Shown piece after piece: positions 17,084 to 26,210 of a stretch of DNA of 64,000 nt (the first letter of the stretch is position 1; each line of letters opens with the position of its first letter). A program made the translations under genes and the position numbers. Below the pieces are notes generated by a model. That model ran no database searches. It worked only from the letters and a program-made list of their open reading frames with translations, and had not been told where the DNA came from. The stretch covers positions 1 to 64,000 of the forward strand of contig JAFZTS010000072.1 of assembly GCA_017618715.1 (NCBI GenBank), given 5' to 3'. The DNA comes from Bacteroidales bacterium. Its GTDB lineage: Bacteria > Bacteroidota > Bacteroidia > Bacteroidales > UBA3663.

Positions 17084-18622
17084 TTAGTTACTTGTGGCCC
17101 TGAGTGAGCGAACGTATTTCATAAATTTGTCGATGAGTTTGATGCTCTCCTGATTGGGTGTCGTGATGAGTGATGCCCCATTATTAAACTGCATTACGGT
17201 AGCCTTGCCTTCCTCGAAGACAGGCCAGTAGGGCAGGCCTTCGCCATTGGGATCGCCACCCGTCTTGGCAAAGTTCACCCAATACTGCTGCATCAGATCG
17301 CTTACTTTCTTCTCCTGTGGAAACTTCTCTGCCTTATCATCAAAGACGCCTTTCAGATACATCATGTCGTCGGCATGAGCAGCACCACGACGATTGCCTT
17401 GAGCATAGACGGTGGTATCAGACTTCTGGGCGAGGTAAGCCGAATAGACTGCACTCTTTCCTGTCTGCTTCTGGAAGGTGGCCCAGGCGTAGGATGGCCA
17501 TCCGAAGCTTACGTCACGCACAAAGTCGCGCATGCTGAACATGCGCTCCTCGTCGGTCAAACCAGGATAAACTGCCTTTGCGCTGTCGGACCACTGGCCG
17601 GGCAACTGACTAAACAGCTGCTGATACATCTCTTCACTTGCTGAACCGAAGGATACAGCACCCTCGTCGCTGTTGTGCATAATCAGCACGGGCACATCAT
17701 TGTATTCGCCTTTCTCGTAGAGGTCGTAGATAGATTCGGGAATAACGTAACCATCGACGATGGGCGTACAGGCTGGGAAGTTCACGCCATTGCCCGTCAG
17801 TTCCTTGGCATCCATCTGACGCATTTCAGCGATGGAGTTTTTCTGCAGCTGACTCATAAACATCTGACCAATCATCTGGGCCATCTCTTGATTAACCACA
17901 TTCGTGGGCGAAATAAAGCCCCCGCTCTGACTGATGCAGGCGCGGAACAAGCCCTTGGCCAGGGGTGAGGCACATAGGATGTGACAACTCATGGCTCCTG
18001 CCGACTCGCCGAAGATAGTGACCTTCGCAGGGTCGCCGCCAAAGTTGCTGATGTTGCGCTGCACCCATTGCAGAGCAAAGATCTGGTCGAGGATGCCATA
18101 GTTGCCGGAGTGACCGTCCGACTCCTTGGCCAGATCGGCATGCGCCATAAATCCTAACGAGCCGGTTCGATATTCAATAGAGACGGCTACGACACCCCTG
18201 CGTGCCAGACTCTGCCACAGGTCGCCACCATAATGCTCTGTCGCAAAGCCGCCTCCATGTATGAATACCATCACGGGCAGGGCGTCGTTGACAGTCTTGG
18301 CGGGTGTGGCGACACTCAGATACAGACAATCCTCACTCATCATGTCGTACTTCACGTAGCTCTTTTCGGGCTGGGGAGGCCATTTGGCCACATCCTCTGC
18401 CTTCAGCACTCCCTCCCACGGCAGTGCTGGCTGTGGTGCCTTCCATCGCAGGTCGCCCACGGGTGGCGCAGCGTATGGTATGGCTTTATACACGGCGAGG
18501 TCCGTCCCATCGGGCGTAGCCTCCACATCTCCTGTTTCTACATGCGTTTTCAATAGCGGCTGCGCCTCTGCAGCTACCATGCCTAATAGTCCACAGACTA
18601 TCATGAATAGTTTTTTCTTCAT
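17084..18622 (-). CDS. Secreted type-B carboxylesterase
   Basis: 512 residues. A signal peptide (MKKKLFMIVCGLLGMVAAEA) precedes the alpha/beta-hydrolase domain. IPYAAPPVGDLRW, SEDCLYLSV, oxyanion loop HGGG (122-125) and nucleophile motif GESAGA (Ser207) are visible; HNSDEGA near 317 and RRGAAHADD near 413 supply the likely acid and His. Family members split carboxylic esters; in polysaccharide-degrading Bacteroidetes they often act as acetyl or feruloyl esterases, but the substrate here is unknown. A paralogue lies at 33579-34925. Confidence 0.88.
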   Translation of the reverse strand: MKKKLFMIVCGLLGMVAAEAQPLLKTHVETGDVEATPDGTDLAVYKAIPYAAPPVGDLRWKAPQPALPWEGVLKAEDVAKWPPQPEKSYVKYDMMSEDCLYLSVATPAKTVNDALPVMVFIHGGGFATEHYGGDLWQSLARRGVVAVSIEYRTGSLGFMAHADLAKESDGHSGNYGILDQIFALQWVQRNISNFGGDPAKVTIFGESAGAMSCHILCASPLAKGLFRACISQSGGFISPTNVVNQEMAQMIGQMFMSQLQKNSIAEMRQMDAKELTGNGVNFPACTPIVDGYVIPESIYDLYEKGEYNDVPVLIMHNSDEGAVSFGSASEEMYQQLFSQLPGQWSDSAKAVYPGLTDEERMFSMRDFVRDVSFGWPSYAWATFQKQTGKSAVYSAYLAQKSDTTVYAQGNRRGAAHADDMMYLKGVFDDKAEKFPQEKKVSDLMQQYWVNFAKTGGDPNGEGLPYWPVFEEGKATVMQFNNGASLITTPNQESIKLIDKFMKYVRSLRATSN

Positions 18623-18704
18623 AATATTCGTAACTTAACCTTATTTATTCAGCTTGTCGTTGGTCTGCACAAAACACCCTTTCGATGTTGATCTTAATTA
18701 GGTG

Positions 18705-18712
18705 CAAAGGTA
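18705..18712 (-). promoter_or_regulatory. -7 box of the carboxylesterase promoter
   Basis: TACCTTTG on the minus strand, about 85 nt before the ATG at 18622. The -33 (CTTG at 18733-18736) is weak. Confidence 0.45.
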
Positions 18713-19027
18713 TCATTTATTACTGAATTATGCAAGGAAACGTATGTTATATTTGGTTAAATGACCAAAAATCGTTTGGTTATTCGATGCCTCAAGCTGG
18801 CGCCATGTATAATGCAAATATGATATAATATTCTCTATAATGCAAATAATCCTCTCTTTTTTATTGACAATATGCGCGAAATCGCTCGCATGGTGCCCCA
18901 AACACCCATCTTGCGACCACTTTCTTGCATTTTATTTGGTGAAGTGGTGGAGGAATACGTCACGGCACGTTATTTCTTTGTTCGTCCGGTTTGTTTGTTT
19001 GGAGTTGCTTTATGGTGTTTGGGAAAG

Positions 19028-19055
19028 GATGAAAAGTGGAGTTGATTGAATGGAG
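19028..19055. repeat. Partial left end of repeat R2
   Basis: GATGAAAAGTGGAGTTGATT plus GAATGGAG matches the left ends of the R2 copies at 27223 and 28743 with a few changes; the right part of R2 is missing here. Confidence 0.5.
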
Positions 19056-19230
19056 AAAAAGAAAGACGATCAAAGAATTTCTATTAGCCTGATTATTAAT
19101 GGATTTTATGGATGTTCCGCATAATCTATGTTCTTATTACAGTTTTTCTCTCGTTTTTTACTCAAAATGGTACAAATTACTACAAAAATAATAAAAAAAC
19201 ATATAGAAAATTCAATTATTTTGGAAAAAA

Positions 19231-19262
19231 GTTGCATATTTTCATTTTATTTGATATATTTG
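19231..19262 (+). promoter_or_regulatory. Promoter of the KAP-like NTPase gene
   Basis: GTTG (19231-19234), 20-bp spacer, TATATTTG (19255-19262); about 45 nt of leader. Confidence 0.55.
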
Positions 19263-19311
19263 CAGCACTTTTAATCCATTTAAAACATACTAAAATATAC
19301 CACCACAACAC

Positions 19312-22300
19312 ATGGAGTATTCATACTTTGATCGATTCAGCTCGAAAATCAAGAGAATCAACATACCAGTTCCTTCCTATAATGAAGGAGTTCACACAGA
19401 TTCTCGATCCTTTTATAGAGGATTCAAGGATATGTGGAATTACTTTGTATCTGCTATACAATCGAGGCCCAAAGAATATCTAATTGGTCGTGATATTATT
19501 GTAGAACGACTTAAGACTTGGTTGTTAAAGGATCGTGATAAGGGGGCATCTTATTTGGTCACAGGTTATCGAGGCATGGGCAAGACTTGCTTTGTAAATC
19601 GTGTTATTGAGCAGTTAGTGGCTGTTGTTGACAATATTCAAAATGTCTTTGCTTATTTTTTATTTTATTTTTTTGCATTTTGGCCTTTACTATTCTTTTT
19701 ATATAGTTCAGAGAAAAATGGAACCATTGGTGATCTTTTTTTGAAAGGGGAATTTGTATTTAATACGGAAACATTCTTATTCTTTTTTATTCCTTTATGT
19801 TTAGCTCTTATTTGGTGGATGGTTGCTCGTTGGCCTATCCTTCGAGAAAAAACTAAAAAATTTTATTTCTTAAGCCATACATTATTGAATGCTGTATTTA
19901 AAGAACATAAATGGATATCTCTTAATAAGATCTCTCCAAGAGAGTGGAATAGAATTAATAACCTAATATTTGGAGGCAATAATAGTGAAGCTAGTTATTC
20001 TCGTCTTTGTGTGAAAATTAACTTGGGGCAGGAGATTCTTCGCGAAAAAGACATTTTGAGTGTTTTAACTTACCAACTTTATGAGAAGTGGCGTAGGTAC
20101 TGTCAATGCTCTGTTATTACAGATCTGGAAAAATGTGTATTTACTGCTTTTTTTTCTTTTATTTTTGAGTTTTTCTACCTTCGGTTCATAAATAATCCAT
20201 TATGTTTAGCATTAAAAGATGGATTTATTTCACTATTTACAATAATAAAAAGATATTTAGGTATTACAAATGACACTTGGTTAGATGTTATGTCATTTTT
20301 ACCAATTATTGTTTGTGTCCTTATCTTTGCCTTTATCTTTTTGATTTTCAGATGGAGGCGCCGCTCCGTGTTATGGAAATTAAAACAATTAAAGAAAAGT
20401 GTAGATGCTTCGCGTGAACATAAAAAAGGATTTACAATTAATCTTAAACCCAGTGGCAAATTTTCAGATGGTTCTATTTCAAGCGAAGATATTAATACTT
20501 ATAAATATGATGTTGCTGATACACGAGTCATAGAGTCCCAGCTAATAGAGATTTTGAATTATATTGCAGCAAGTTATTTAGCTCCAACCTTGTATTTCGT
20601 ATTTGATGAATTAGATAAAATCGAAGATATTGACCATGATTCTGATGGTGAAATACCAGAATACTCGAATGAGAGGAACTTCCCAGGAGGTGGTGCATCA
20701 AGAAGACGTAAGCATACCGTAATGAGATTGTTGGCCAACATGAAGTACTTTACGACGACAGCCAAAGCGAAATTTATCTTTATTGCTGGTCGTGAGATGT
20801 ATGACGGTTATTTGGCTGACTTTACTGATCGTGAGGCTGCAGCATCAAGTTTGTTTGATGGTGTTATTTATGTGGAGAGTTTCTGTAAGAACGAAAAGAG
20901 TGATAGGAATGTAACCTATAATGCTGAAACTTATATAGCAAGGCAATTGATACCTCGCTCTTATATTAAGGAAAGAATAATTAAAGAACTAATTGAATGT
21001 AAACTTAAGGGATCAATATACGATAATATCGATATTGACCTAAAAATGTATTATGAGTTTTTAATTATGCAATATGCACGGTGTGCAGCCAAAGTAGATA
21101 GTGATGAACAAAAGCGATTTTTCGATGATGCACGAAAGTGCATCGATCGAGTTATTATATTACTCTATCATTTTTCGGTTTACCTTTTCCAAATCAGTAA
21201 TGGTTCGCCGAAGAAGATGCGCATAAATTTTTCGAGTTATGTGCGATTAATAAAAAAACCAATAGAATTCCAACTTCCCAAGAATGGATTGAATAAAAGT
21301 CCTCTAGAGGGTACTGACTTGGATATCAATATAAATAGAGAATGTAAATTCCTCCTAACCTTCACCGAGAAGGAACAACGTGTCATAGGATTTATTCATT
21401 ATATCTCATTCCCCATCAACCAGATTATGAGCAATGCCGACCGATTCAGCGATAAATTGCTCGTTTCTGCTTCTTTCCTAATAAACCATATTTACAAATT
21501 CCATAAGGGAGGTTTCAGTTGGCGTAATCTGGAACAAATACCAGAGTTACTTGAGGTTTATAAGATTCCGGAATTCCGAAGTTTCATTAATTCAATTCTT
21601 AATTATTTATTGCAGACCCATATGATTATGATTCATGGAGGTTTGTATGATTATAAATTCAGAAAGCAGATTTCTGAAGAGATTTCTATTGCGTCCAAAA
21701 CTTCTGAGGAAGTATCAGCTATTTACAACTTTACACTTGATGATTCTCAATCGGTTAAACGTCATTATTTAAGCCTATTGGAACATATCAACCATCATCA
21801 TCAGGACTCTGGTACTCGCAACAATACTTCGATGGCTGCATATCATCATATATTGGGCGATCTTTATATGTCGGATGAGGAATATAATAACGCTCTATCA
21901 CAATACAAGATAGCCCTTAAGTTATTGTATGAAGATGATAATTTTTCTAAATTAAATGAACATGATCCAAAACTTCAGGATCCCCAATTGAAGAATCCTA
22001 AACTTATTTTAAGTATAATCCGTAATCATTTGAAGATAGGTCTCGCTTATGAAAAGCGTCGCTCTAACTTATCAGCGTATGCTGTATATGAAGAGATCAT
22101 CGCTTTATTATTTCATTACAGGAACTTTGACGAAAAGTCGTTTGGTTTGAGGTTTGAAGTAAATCAGAAAAGTGGTTGGCCAACACATGAGACAGAATTA
22201 TTCCCTGAAACTGCATTGGTTAATGGGAATTCACTACAAATAGAACCATTAATAAGTAATAAGGAAGAACATGATCAACATAAACAGTTTCGGAATAACT

Positions 22301-25008
22301 CTTATAAAACGAGAGGTTCTCGTATTATATCAGATTTTTCTAATCTGGTTACTCCTGAGAAACATGAGGTTCAGCAACGTCTGTCTCTTATAGGAGACAC
22401 AAAGTTTGTTTTCCAAGCAATGCTCGCTAAACTATTTGTAATCGAAAAAATTGAATTAGGTGGTATTACAAGAGAGAATCTTGATGTCATCGAGGGCGAA
22501 TTCCAATTCCTTCATCTTGCAACCAATGTACATGAGAAGTTTATCATTGCATCTGATTTCTATCGTCGCCTGGGCGATATTATGTATTATAAAAATGGTT
22601 TAATTGGCTTTAACTATAACCATGAATCAAATGACGAGAAAAATCTGGAATTAAAGGAGTGTCTTGTTGATAGTCTATATTATTATGGTTTTAACTTAAA
22701 AACAGAATTACATGATTATTGTAGTAAAAATAAATGTTTTCAGTTGTTTGCTGAATTAATTAATGATAACAGAAAACTTTCTCGTGATCATATTATGTTT
22801 TTACTGCATGATGATGATGATTTAATTCCTAAGGTCGTTTTACCAGAAATCAGTAAAACTGAATTTAGCAAAGAAGTATATTCTTTCTGGCATGATGACG
22901 TAATACGAAAAAAAATAAAAAAAATACCACTAAATGATGTCGAGAATTGCAATAAAAAACGCCAACAATATTGGTGTAAAAATAGAGCCTTGCCATGCTA
23001 TGCTTGCCGATTCTATCATCATAGTCTTGAAATTTTGATGAGTAATTGGATAGGTGTAAATTTTAAAATTGGTGAGCGAAAGGCCATTAGTGTGCTGCGC
23101 CAAATCGTTTTACGTGGCAGTACAAGGTCATCAAGACAAAATTTCAATTTGCAATTTGCTGAAGTATTAGATACTTTAGGCAATACTATGTTAAGTTGTT
23201 CATCGGATAAAGAAGTCATAAGCATTGATTTCTTTACACGGTTCATTCATGATGCACAATTGTTGATTTTTATTCTTGATAACGATTATTCACTTGGAAA
23301 ATTTGAAAATGACCCAACTTCAGAGTTCCTGCTTCTTCGTAGTGATAAGTTAGGGGAACCCAAGAATAATCTCGAGACTGCGATATTATATTATTTAGAA
23401 GCAAGTTTTCTTTTCCGTGTGGGTTCCGAGCATAAAAAAGCTGTCGGAAGTCTTCATAAAATTATTAAGATAATTTTAAACTATTTACGTGTTACAAGTC
23501 GGTATTCTAAGAAAGATAATGATGATGATAAAGAACAATTACGGTATACAGATTGTCGTGCTTTATTTGGCGAATTGATTTATGGGATAAAAGACACTTT
23601 AATTAGGCAATGTCTCATTCTCCTTTATAATCACTACAATTTTATTAATATCATGGAAATTCAACGTCTAAAATGGATCTTTTATACAGATATGTATGAA
23701 GGGATTTCTTTGGCACAACTCTCTCTCTTCCCCGACATTGAAGAGATTATGCTCAATTATTATGAGATAATCAGATTATGTATTGTTCTTGATCCTGATT
23801 ATTTTTGTTATCTAAATGAGAGGATGTTCTATGTAAGAAAAACTATGAAGAAGATTCAAACAGATAGTTTTTCTTTCGATATTCCTATTTGGAAGACAAT
23901 CGAAGATAGAAATCAAGATTTTAACTCCAAATTAACAATCCTTTATAACAACATCTCTATGGGCGAACTCCGCAATGAAAGTACTGTTTATGGACGTATG
24001 CTTTCTTTGAGATTCAAGTCTCAAATAAATGAATATATTTTGTCTTTGGCATTCCCAGATTTTAACTTCAAAATTGATAAAATAGAATCATATTATCCTT
24101 TTATGAATTATTTCGGAAAGCCGAACTTAACTAGTAGTGGTGGTGCCAGTCTTGATTGGAAAGAGTTTTTTATAGGTATAGATAATATAGATCCAGATCT
24201 GGACCCAAGAATTGATTTTGGCAGATTATTCCTTCTCGAATATTTAATTAAAGATTCGATCTTTTGTCTAACAGAAATACTAGAAACAGTAACTCCTTAT
24301 ACGACAACAACCCTTTTCACTGATGCATTCATGGCAGGCATCTATTGTAGTCTTTACAAATGGAGTAATCTATTCGAGGAACTATTCTTATTCTATAAAG
24401 TCTTCGACACTCTTTCACTTAAGAATAATAAGGTATCCATCAAAATGGAAGACAGATCAATATATAATTTCTTTGATAATTATGATATGCTTTTCAAAAA
24501 AGAATCAAACTCTAATGATTTTAATTCTTTCAAAGATTTTGTTATGTCAAAAATTAGTATTGATGATTTAACAAATCTAGCTGATAGTTATAATAAGATA
24601 TGGAATTGTAGTAGTATTTCTGATAGATTTTATTATTCAGTAGTAAAATCAATTAGTAAACCAAATGTTTATTATACCCTCAAGAATTATGCTGGAGAAA
24701 TGGCACTTGGCTTTTTTAGAAAAGCAAAAGAAACAAATCGTGAAGGTAAGGCATATAAGGATATGGTAAATAGAATGTACTTTCTTGATGATGATCTAAA
24801 GAATGACACAATTCAATTTGACCTCGCTATAGAGCGATTCCGAATCAATAGCGGAGATATTGACCGACAGCTTAATAAGATTAAATCTTCTATTTCGCGG
24901 TCTATCTATGACATAGATAGACTCAGCAAAAATACAGAAACTGAATTGCCGTTAGGAGATAGATTTACAGAATTGCATATGAATATTGATAACAATATTA
25001 ACTTTTAA
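19312..25008 (+). CDS. Giant KAP-like membrane P-loop NTPase with long helical/TPR C-terminus
   Basis: 1,898 residues, strikingly AT-rich compared with core genes on both sides. Walker A GYRGMGKT is at 85-92 and Walker B LYFVFDELD at 427-435. Four hydrophobic helices lie between them (about 112-131, 154-173, 275-292, 328-347), so the P-loop domain is split by membrane segments. That layout is the hallmark of KAP NTPases (Kidins220/ARMS; PifA, a phage-exclusion protein). KFIFIAGREMYD near 485 could be a sensor strand. The remaining 1,300 residues look alpha-helical, with a TPR-like unit near 843 (YHHILGDLYMSDEEYNNALS) and a Cys cluster at 1213, 1222, 1229 and 1232 followed by a His pair. A role in phage defence is inferred from architecture and context only. 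A two-helix membrane protein follows after 12 bp. Confidence 0.7.
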   Translation: MEYSYFDRFSSKIKRINIPVPSYNEGVHTDSRSFYRGFKDMWNYFVSAIQSRPKEYLIGRDIIVERLKTWLLKDRDKGASYLVTGYRGMGKTCFVNRVIEQLVAVVDNIQNVFAYFLFYFFAFWPLLFFLYSSEKNGTIGDLFLKGEFVFNTETFLFFFIPLCLALIWWMVARWPILREKTKKFYFLSHTLLNAVFKEHKWISLNKISPREWNRINNLIFGGNNSEASYSRLCVKINLGQEILREKDILSVLTYQLYEKWRRYCQCSVITDLEKCVFTAFFSFIFEFFYLRFINNPLCLALKDGFISLFTIIKRYLGITNDTWLDVMSFLPIIVCVLIFAFIFLIFRWRRRSVLWKLKQLKKSVDASREHKKGFTINLKPSGKFSDGSISSEDINTYKYDVADTRVIESQLIEILNYIAASYLAPTLYFVFDELDKIEDIDHDSDGEIPEYSNERNFPGGGASRRRKHTVMRLLANMKYFTTTAKAKFIFIAGREMYDGYLADFTDREAAASSLFDGVIYVESFCKNEKSDRNVTYNAETYIARQLIPRSYIKERIIKELIECKLKGSIYDNIDIDLKMYYEFLIMQYARCAAKVDSDEQKRFFDDARKCIDRVIILLYHFSVYLFQISNGSPKKMRINFSSYVRLIKKPIEFQLPKNGLNKSPLEGTDLDININRECKFLLTFTEKEQRVIGFIHYISFPINQIMSNADRFSDKLLVSASFLINHIYKFHKGGFSWRNLEQIPELLEVYKIPEFRSFINSILNYLLQTHMIMIHGGLYDYKFRKQISEEISIASKTSEEVSAIYNFTLDDSQSVKRHYLSLLEHINHHHQDSGTRNNTSMAAYHHILGDLYMSDEEYNNALSQYKIALKLLYEDDNFSKLNEHDPKLQDPQLKNPKLILSIIRNHLKIGLAYEKRRSNLSAYAVYEEIIALLFHYRNFDEKSFGLRFEVNQKSGWPTHETELFPETALVNGNSLQIEPLISNKEEHDQHKQFRNNSYKTRGSRIISDFSNLVTPEKHEVQQRLSLIGDTKFVFQAMLAKLFVIEKIELGGITRENLDVIEGEFQFLHLATNVHEKFIIASDFYRRLGDIMYYKNGLIGFNYNHESNDEKNLELKECLVDSLYYYGFNLKTELHDYCSKNKCFQLFAELINDNRKLSRDHIMFLLHDDDDLIPKVVLPEISKTEFSKEVYSFWHDDVIRKKIKKIPLNDVENCNKKRQQYWCKNRALPCYACRFYHHSLEILMSNWIGVNFKIGERKAISVLRQIVLRGSTRSSRQNFNLQFAEVLDTLGNTMLSCSSDKEVISIDFFTRFIHDAQLLIFILDNDYSLGKFENDPTSEFLLLRSDKLGEPKNNLETAILYYLEASFLFRVGSEHKKAVGSLHKIIKIILNYLRVTSRYSKKDNDDDKEQLRYTDCRALFGELIYGIKDTLIRQCLILLYNHYNFINIMEIQRLKWIFYTDMYEGISLAQLSLFPDIEEIMLNYYEIIRLCIVLDPDYFCYLNERMFYVRKTMKKIQTDSFSFDIPIWKTIEDRNQDFNSKLTILYNNISMGELRNESTVYGRMLSLRFKSQINEYILSLAFPDFNFKIDKIESYYPFMNYFGKPNLTSSGGASLDWKEFFIGIDNIDPDLDPRIDFGRLFLLEYLIKDSIFCLTEILETVTPYTTTTLFTDAFMAGIYCSLYKWSNLFEELFLFYKVFDTLSLKNNKVSIKMEDRSIYNFFDNYDMLFKKESNSNDFNSFKDFVMSKISIDDLTNLADSYNKIWNCSSISDRFYYSVVKSISKPNVYYTLKNYAGEMALGFFRKAKETNREGKAYKDMVNRMYFLDDDLKNDTIQFDLAIERFRINSGDIDRQLNKIKSSISRSIYDIDRLSKNTETELPLGDRFTELHMNIDNNINF

Positions 25009-25020
25009 TTTATAATAATT

Positions 25021-25560
25021 ATGTGTTTAAAAAAAATGGAAGAAGTTCATAATCCCAATGCGCCAAAAGAGTCATTGAATGATATTATTGACTCAATAAT
25101 CGAGAGTATTGAAAGGGTGGATCAAGAAAACGATACGTTTGGTGCGTTTCTTGGTTTGGCCGTGTTTGTCACCATAATTCATTTATTTGTAATAGTCGTT
25201 TTAATTTTTTCTTTTATTTCATTAAGCAAATACAACTTAAACATTTACGTCTTTTTAGTTTTTATTGCAAGTTTAATTACGTGTCTATTGGTTTTACATC
25301 GAATATTTTGTATTTCCCTAGCAAGAAATGAAACACGAAAAAGAAAGATTACAATACTAAAAGAGTTGTGTGTCCATGCTATATCAGTAAAGAATAATTC
25401 GGAAACAAGTGAATTACAAAAATTAGTAAATAAACATGAAAAGAGAATAATAAAATTAGAACAATTCAATCAAAACAAAAGTAAGAAGAATATAAAAGAA
25501 ACAGATAATACTGATATTAATCAAGCAGAAGATGGCCGCGGTTCAAAAGCGTCATCATAA
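25021..25560 (+). CDS. Two-helix membrane protein with C-terminal coiled coil
   Basis: 179 residues. An amphipathic N-terminus (about 15-40, LNDIIDSIIESIERVD) precedes two membrane helices (about 41-68 and 73-101). The remainder is charged, with a probable coiled coil (about 118-160, LQKLVNKHEKRIIKLEQ). The 12-bp gap and equal AT-richness tie it to the KAP-like NTPase. The shape recalls small 2TM effectors (SLATT-like) of defence systems, but no diagnostic motif is recognised. The 48-bp repeat array begins immediately after its TAA and stays in the same frame, so readthrough would add a repetitive tail. Confidence 0.6.
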   Translation: MCLKKMEEVHNPNAPKESLNDIIDSIIESIERVDQENDTFGAFLGLAVFVTIIHLFVIVVLIFSFISLSKYNLNIYVFLVFIASLITCLLVLHRIFCISLARNETRKRKITILKELCVHAISVKNNSETSELQKLVNKHEKRIIKLEQFNQNKSKKNIKETDNTDINQAEDGRGSKASS

Positions 25561-25562
25561 AC

Positions 25563-25706
25563 GGTTTCGAATATACAACCTGTAGCGGGAACAAATGTGC
25601 CAGGCATAATGGTTTCGAATGTGCCACCCGTAGCGGGAACAAATGTATCAGGCATAGCAGTTTCGAATGTGCCACTCGCAGCGGAAACGAATGTACCACC
25701 TTCAGT
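25563..25706. repeat. 48-bp minisatellite, three units
   Basis: Units at 25563-25610, 25611-25658 and 25659-25706. Each splits into two related 24-bp halves (GTTTCGAATGTGCCACCCGTAGCG and GGAACAAATGTGCCAGGCAT types are partly alike around AATGTGCCA). The period is 16 codons. It is in frame with the gene ending at 25560 and also open on the minus strand as a GTFVPATGGTFETIMP repeat. Confidence 0.85.
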
Positions 25707-25773
25707 GGTCACCTCAAGGTCGTTTTTCGGGAATCATGATCATCTTTGTGGTTGAAAGCTATCACTTGACAAA

Positions 25774-25799
25774 AACTTCCCCAATTATTTGGTGAAGTT
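25774..25799. promoter_or_regulatory. Palindrome over the -33 box, candidate operator
   Basis: AACTTC, one mismatch, CCAA, a 4-nt centre, TTGG, mismatch and GAAGTT form a 10-bp interrupted inverted repeat. It covers the TTTG -33 element (25788-25791) of the promoter that precedes R1 copy A. Confidence 0.5.
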
Positions 25800-25819
25800 G
25801 ATAAATTACGTTATCTTTG
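25788..25819 (+). promoter_or_regulatory. Promoter reading into R1 repeats and the SIR2-like gene
   Basis: TTTG (25788-25791), 20-bp spacer, TATCTTTG (25812-25819). R1 copy A begins 2 bp later. A transcript from here would carry about 385 nt of structured leader before the ATG at 26211. Confidence 0.6.
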
Positions 25820-25820
25820 C

Positions 25821-26004
25821 AGCACCATTTCGACCAGTCGAAAACAAAACGGATTATAACAAAAGTGGTCGCATAGCTCAAAATTATAGAAAAATTTAAT
25901 CAAAAAATAATAAGAAAAACGGGACGGTATTATTTTGATTTCGGACATTCATTTTTTGATAATTTTTTAAATCAATTTTCTTATAATTTTGAGTGAAACG
26001 ACCC
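25821..26004 (+). repeat. Repeat R1, copy A
   Basis: Starts AGCACCATTTCGACCAGTCG, a small hairpin (TTTCGA/TCGAAA type), then AAGTGGTCGCATAGCTCAAA. It ends ATTTTGAGTGAAACGACC, the near-complement of the GGTCGC-GCTCAAAAT block, so the whole unit can fold back on itself. Shares both ends with copies B and C; the interior differs. Confidence 0.75.
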
Positions 26005-26027
26005 CTAAAACATATTTGTTATGTAGA

Positions 26028-26195
26028 AGCACCGTTTCGACAAATCGAAAAAAAGTTGATAATGACATGAGTGGTCGCTGCGCTCAAAATCTTTCAAAAT
26101 TATATCAAAATCCATCATCAATCATGAAGGATGGTCTGATGAAGCCATTGGAAGATTTTTTTGAATGATTTTGTCGGATTTTGAGCGAAGCGACC
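26028..26195 (+). repeat. Repeat R1, copy B
   Basis: Starts AGCACCGTTTCGACAAATCG; GGTCGCTGCGCTCAAAATC (26073-26091) pairs with GATTTTGAGCGAAGCGACC (26177-26195) with one mismatch, leaving an 85-nt interior. It ends 15 bp before the start codon of the SIR2-like gene. Confidence 0.75.
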
Positions 26196-26210
26196 TAAAG
26201 AAATAGAATC

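Larger units (their letters stand above)
18713..19311. other. Intergenic region with remnants of both repeat families
   Basis: No gene is seen. TGCGACCACTTT (18912-18923, inverted) and TTATTTGGTGAAGT (18932-18945) match pieces of repeat R1 and its upstream region at about 25860 and 25786. GATGAAAAGTGGAGTTGATTG (from 19028) matches the left end of repeat R2. The last 60 bp hold the promoter of the large NTPase. Confidence 0.5.

Noticed and set aside
25521..25712. Minus-strand GTFVPATGG repeat protein
   Set aside because: Only the tandem repeat keeps the frame open; it has no promoter on that strand.
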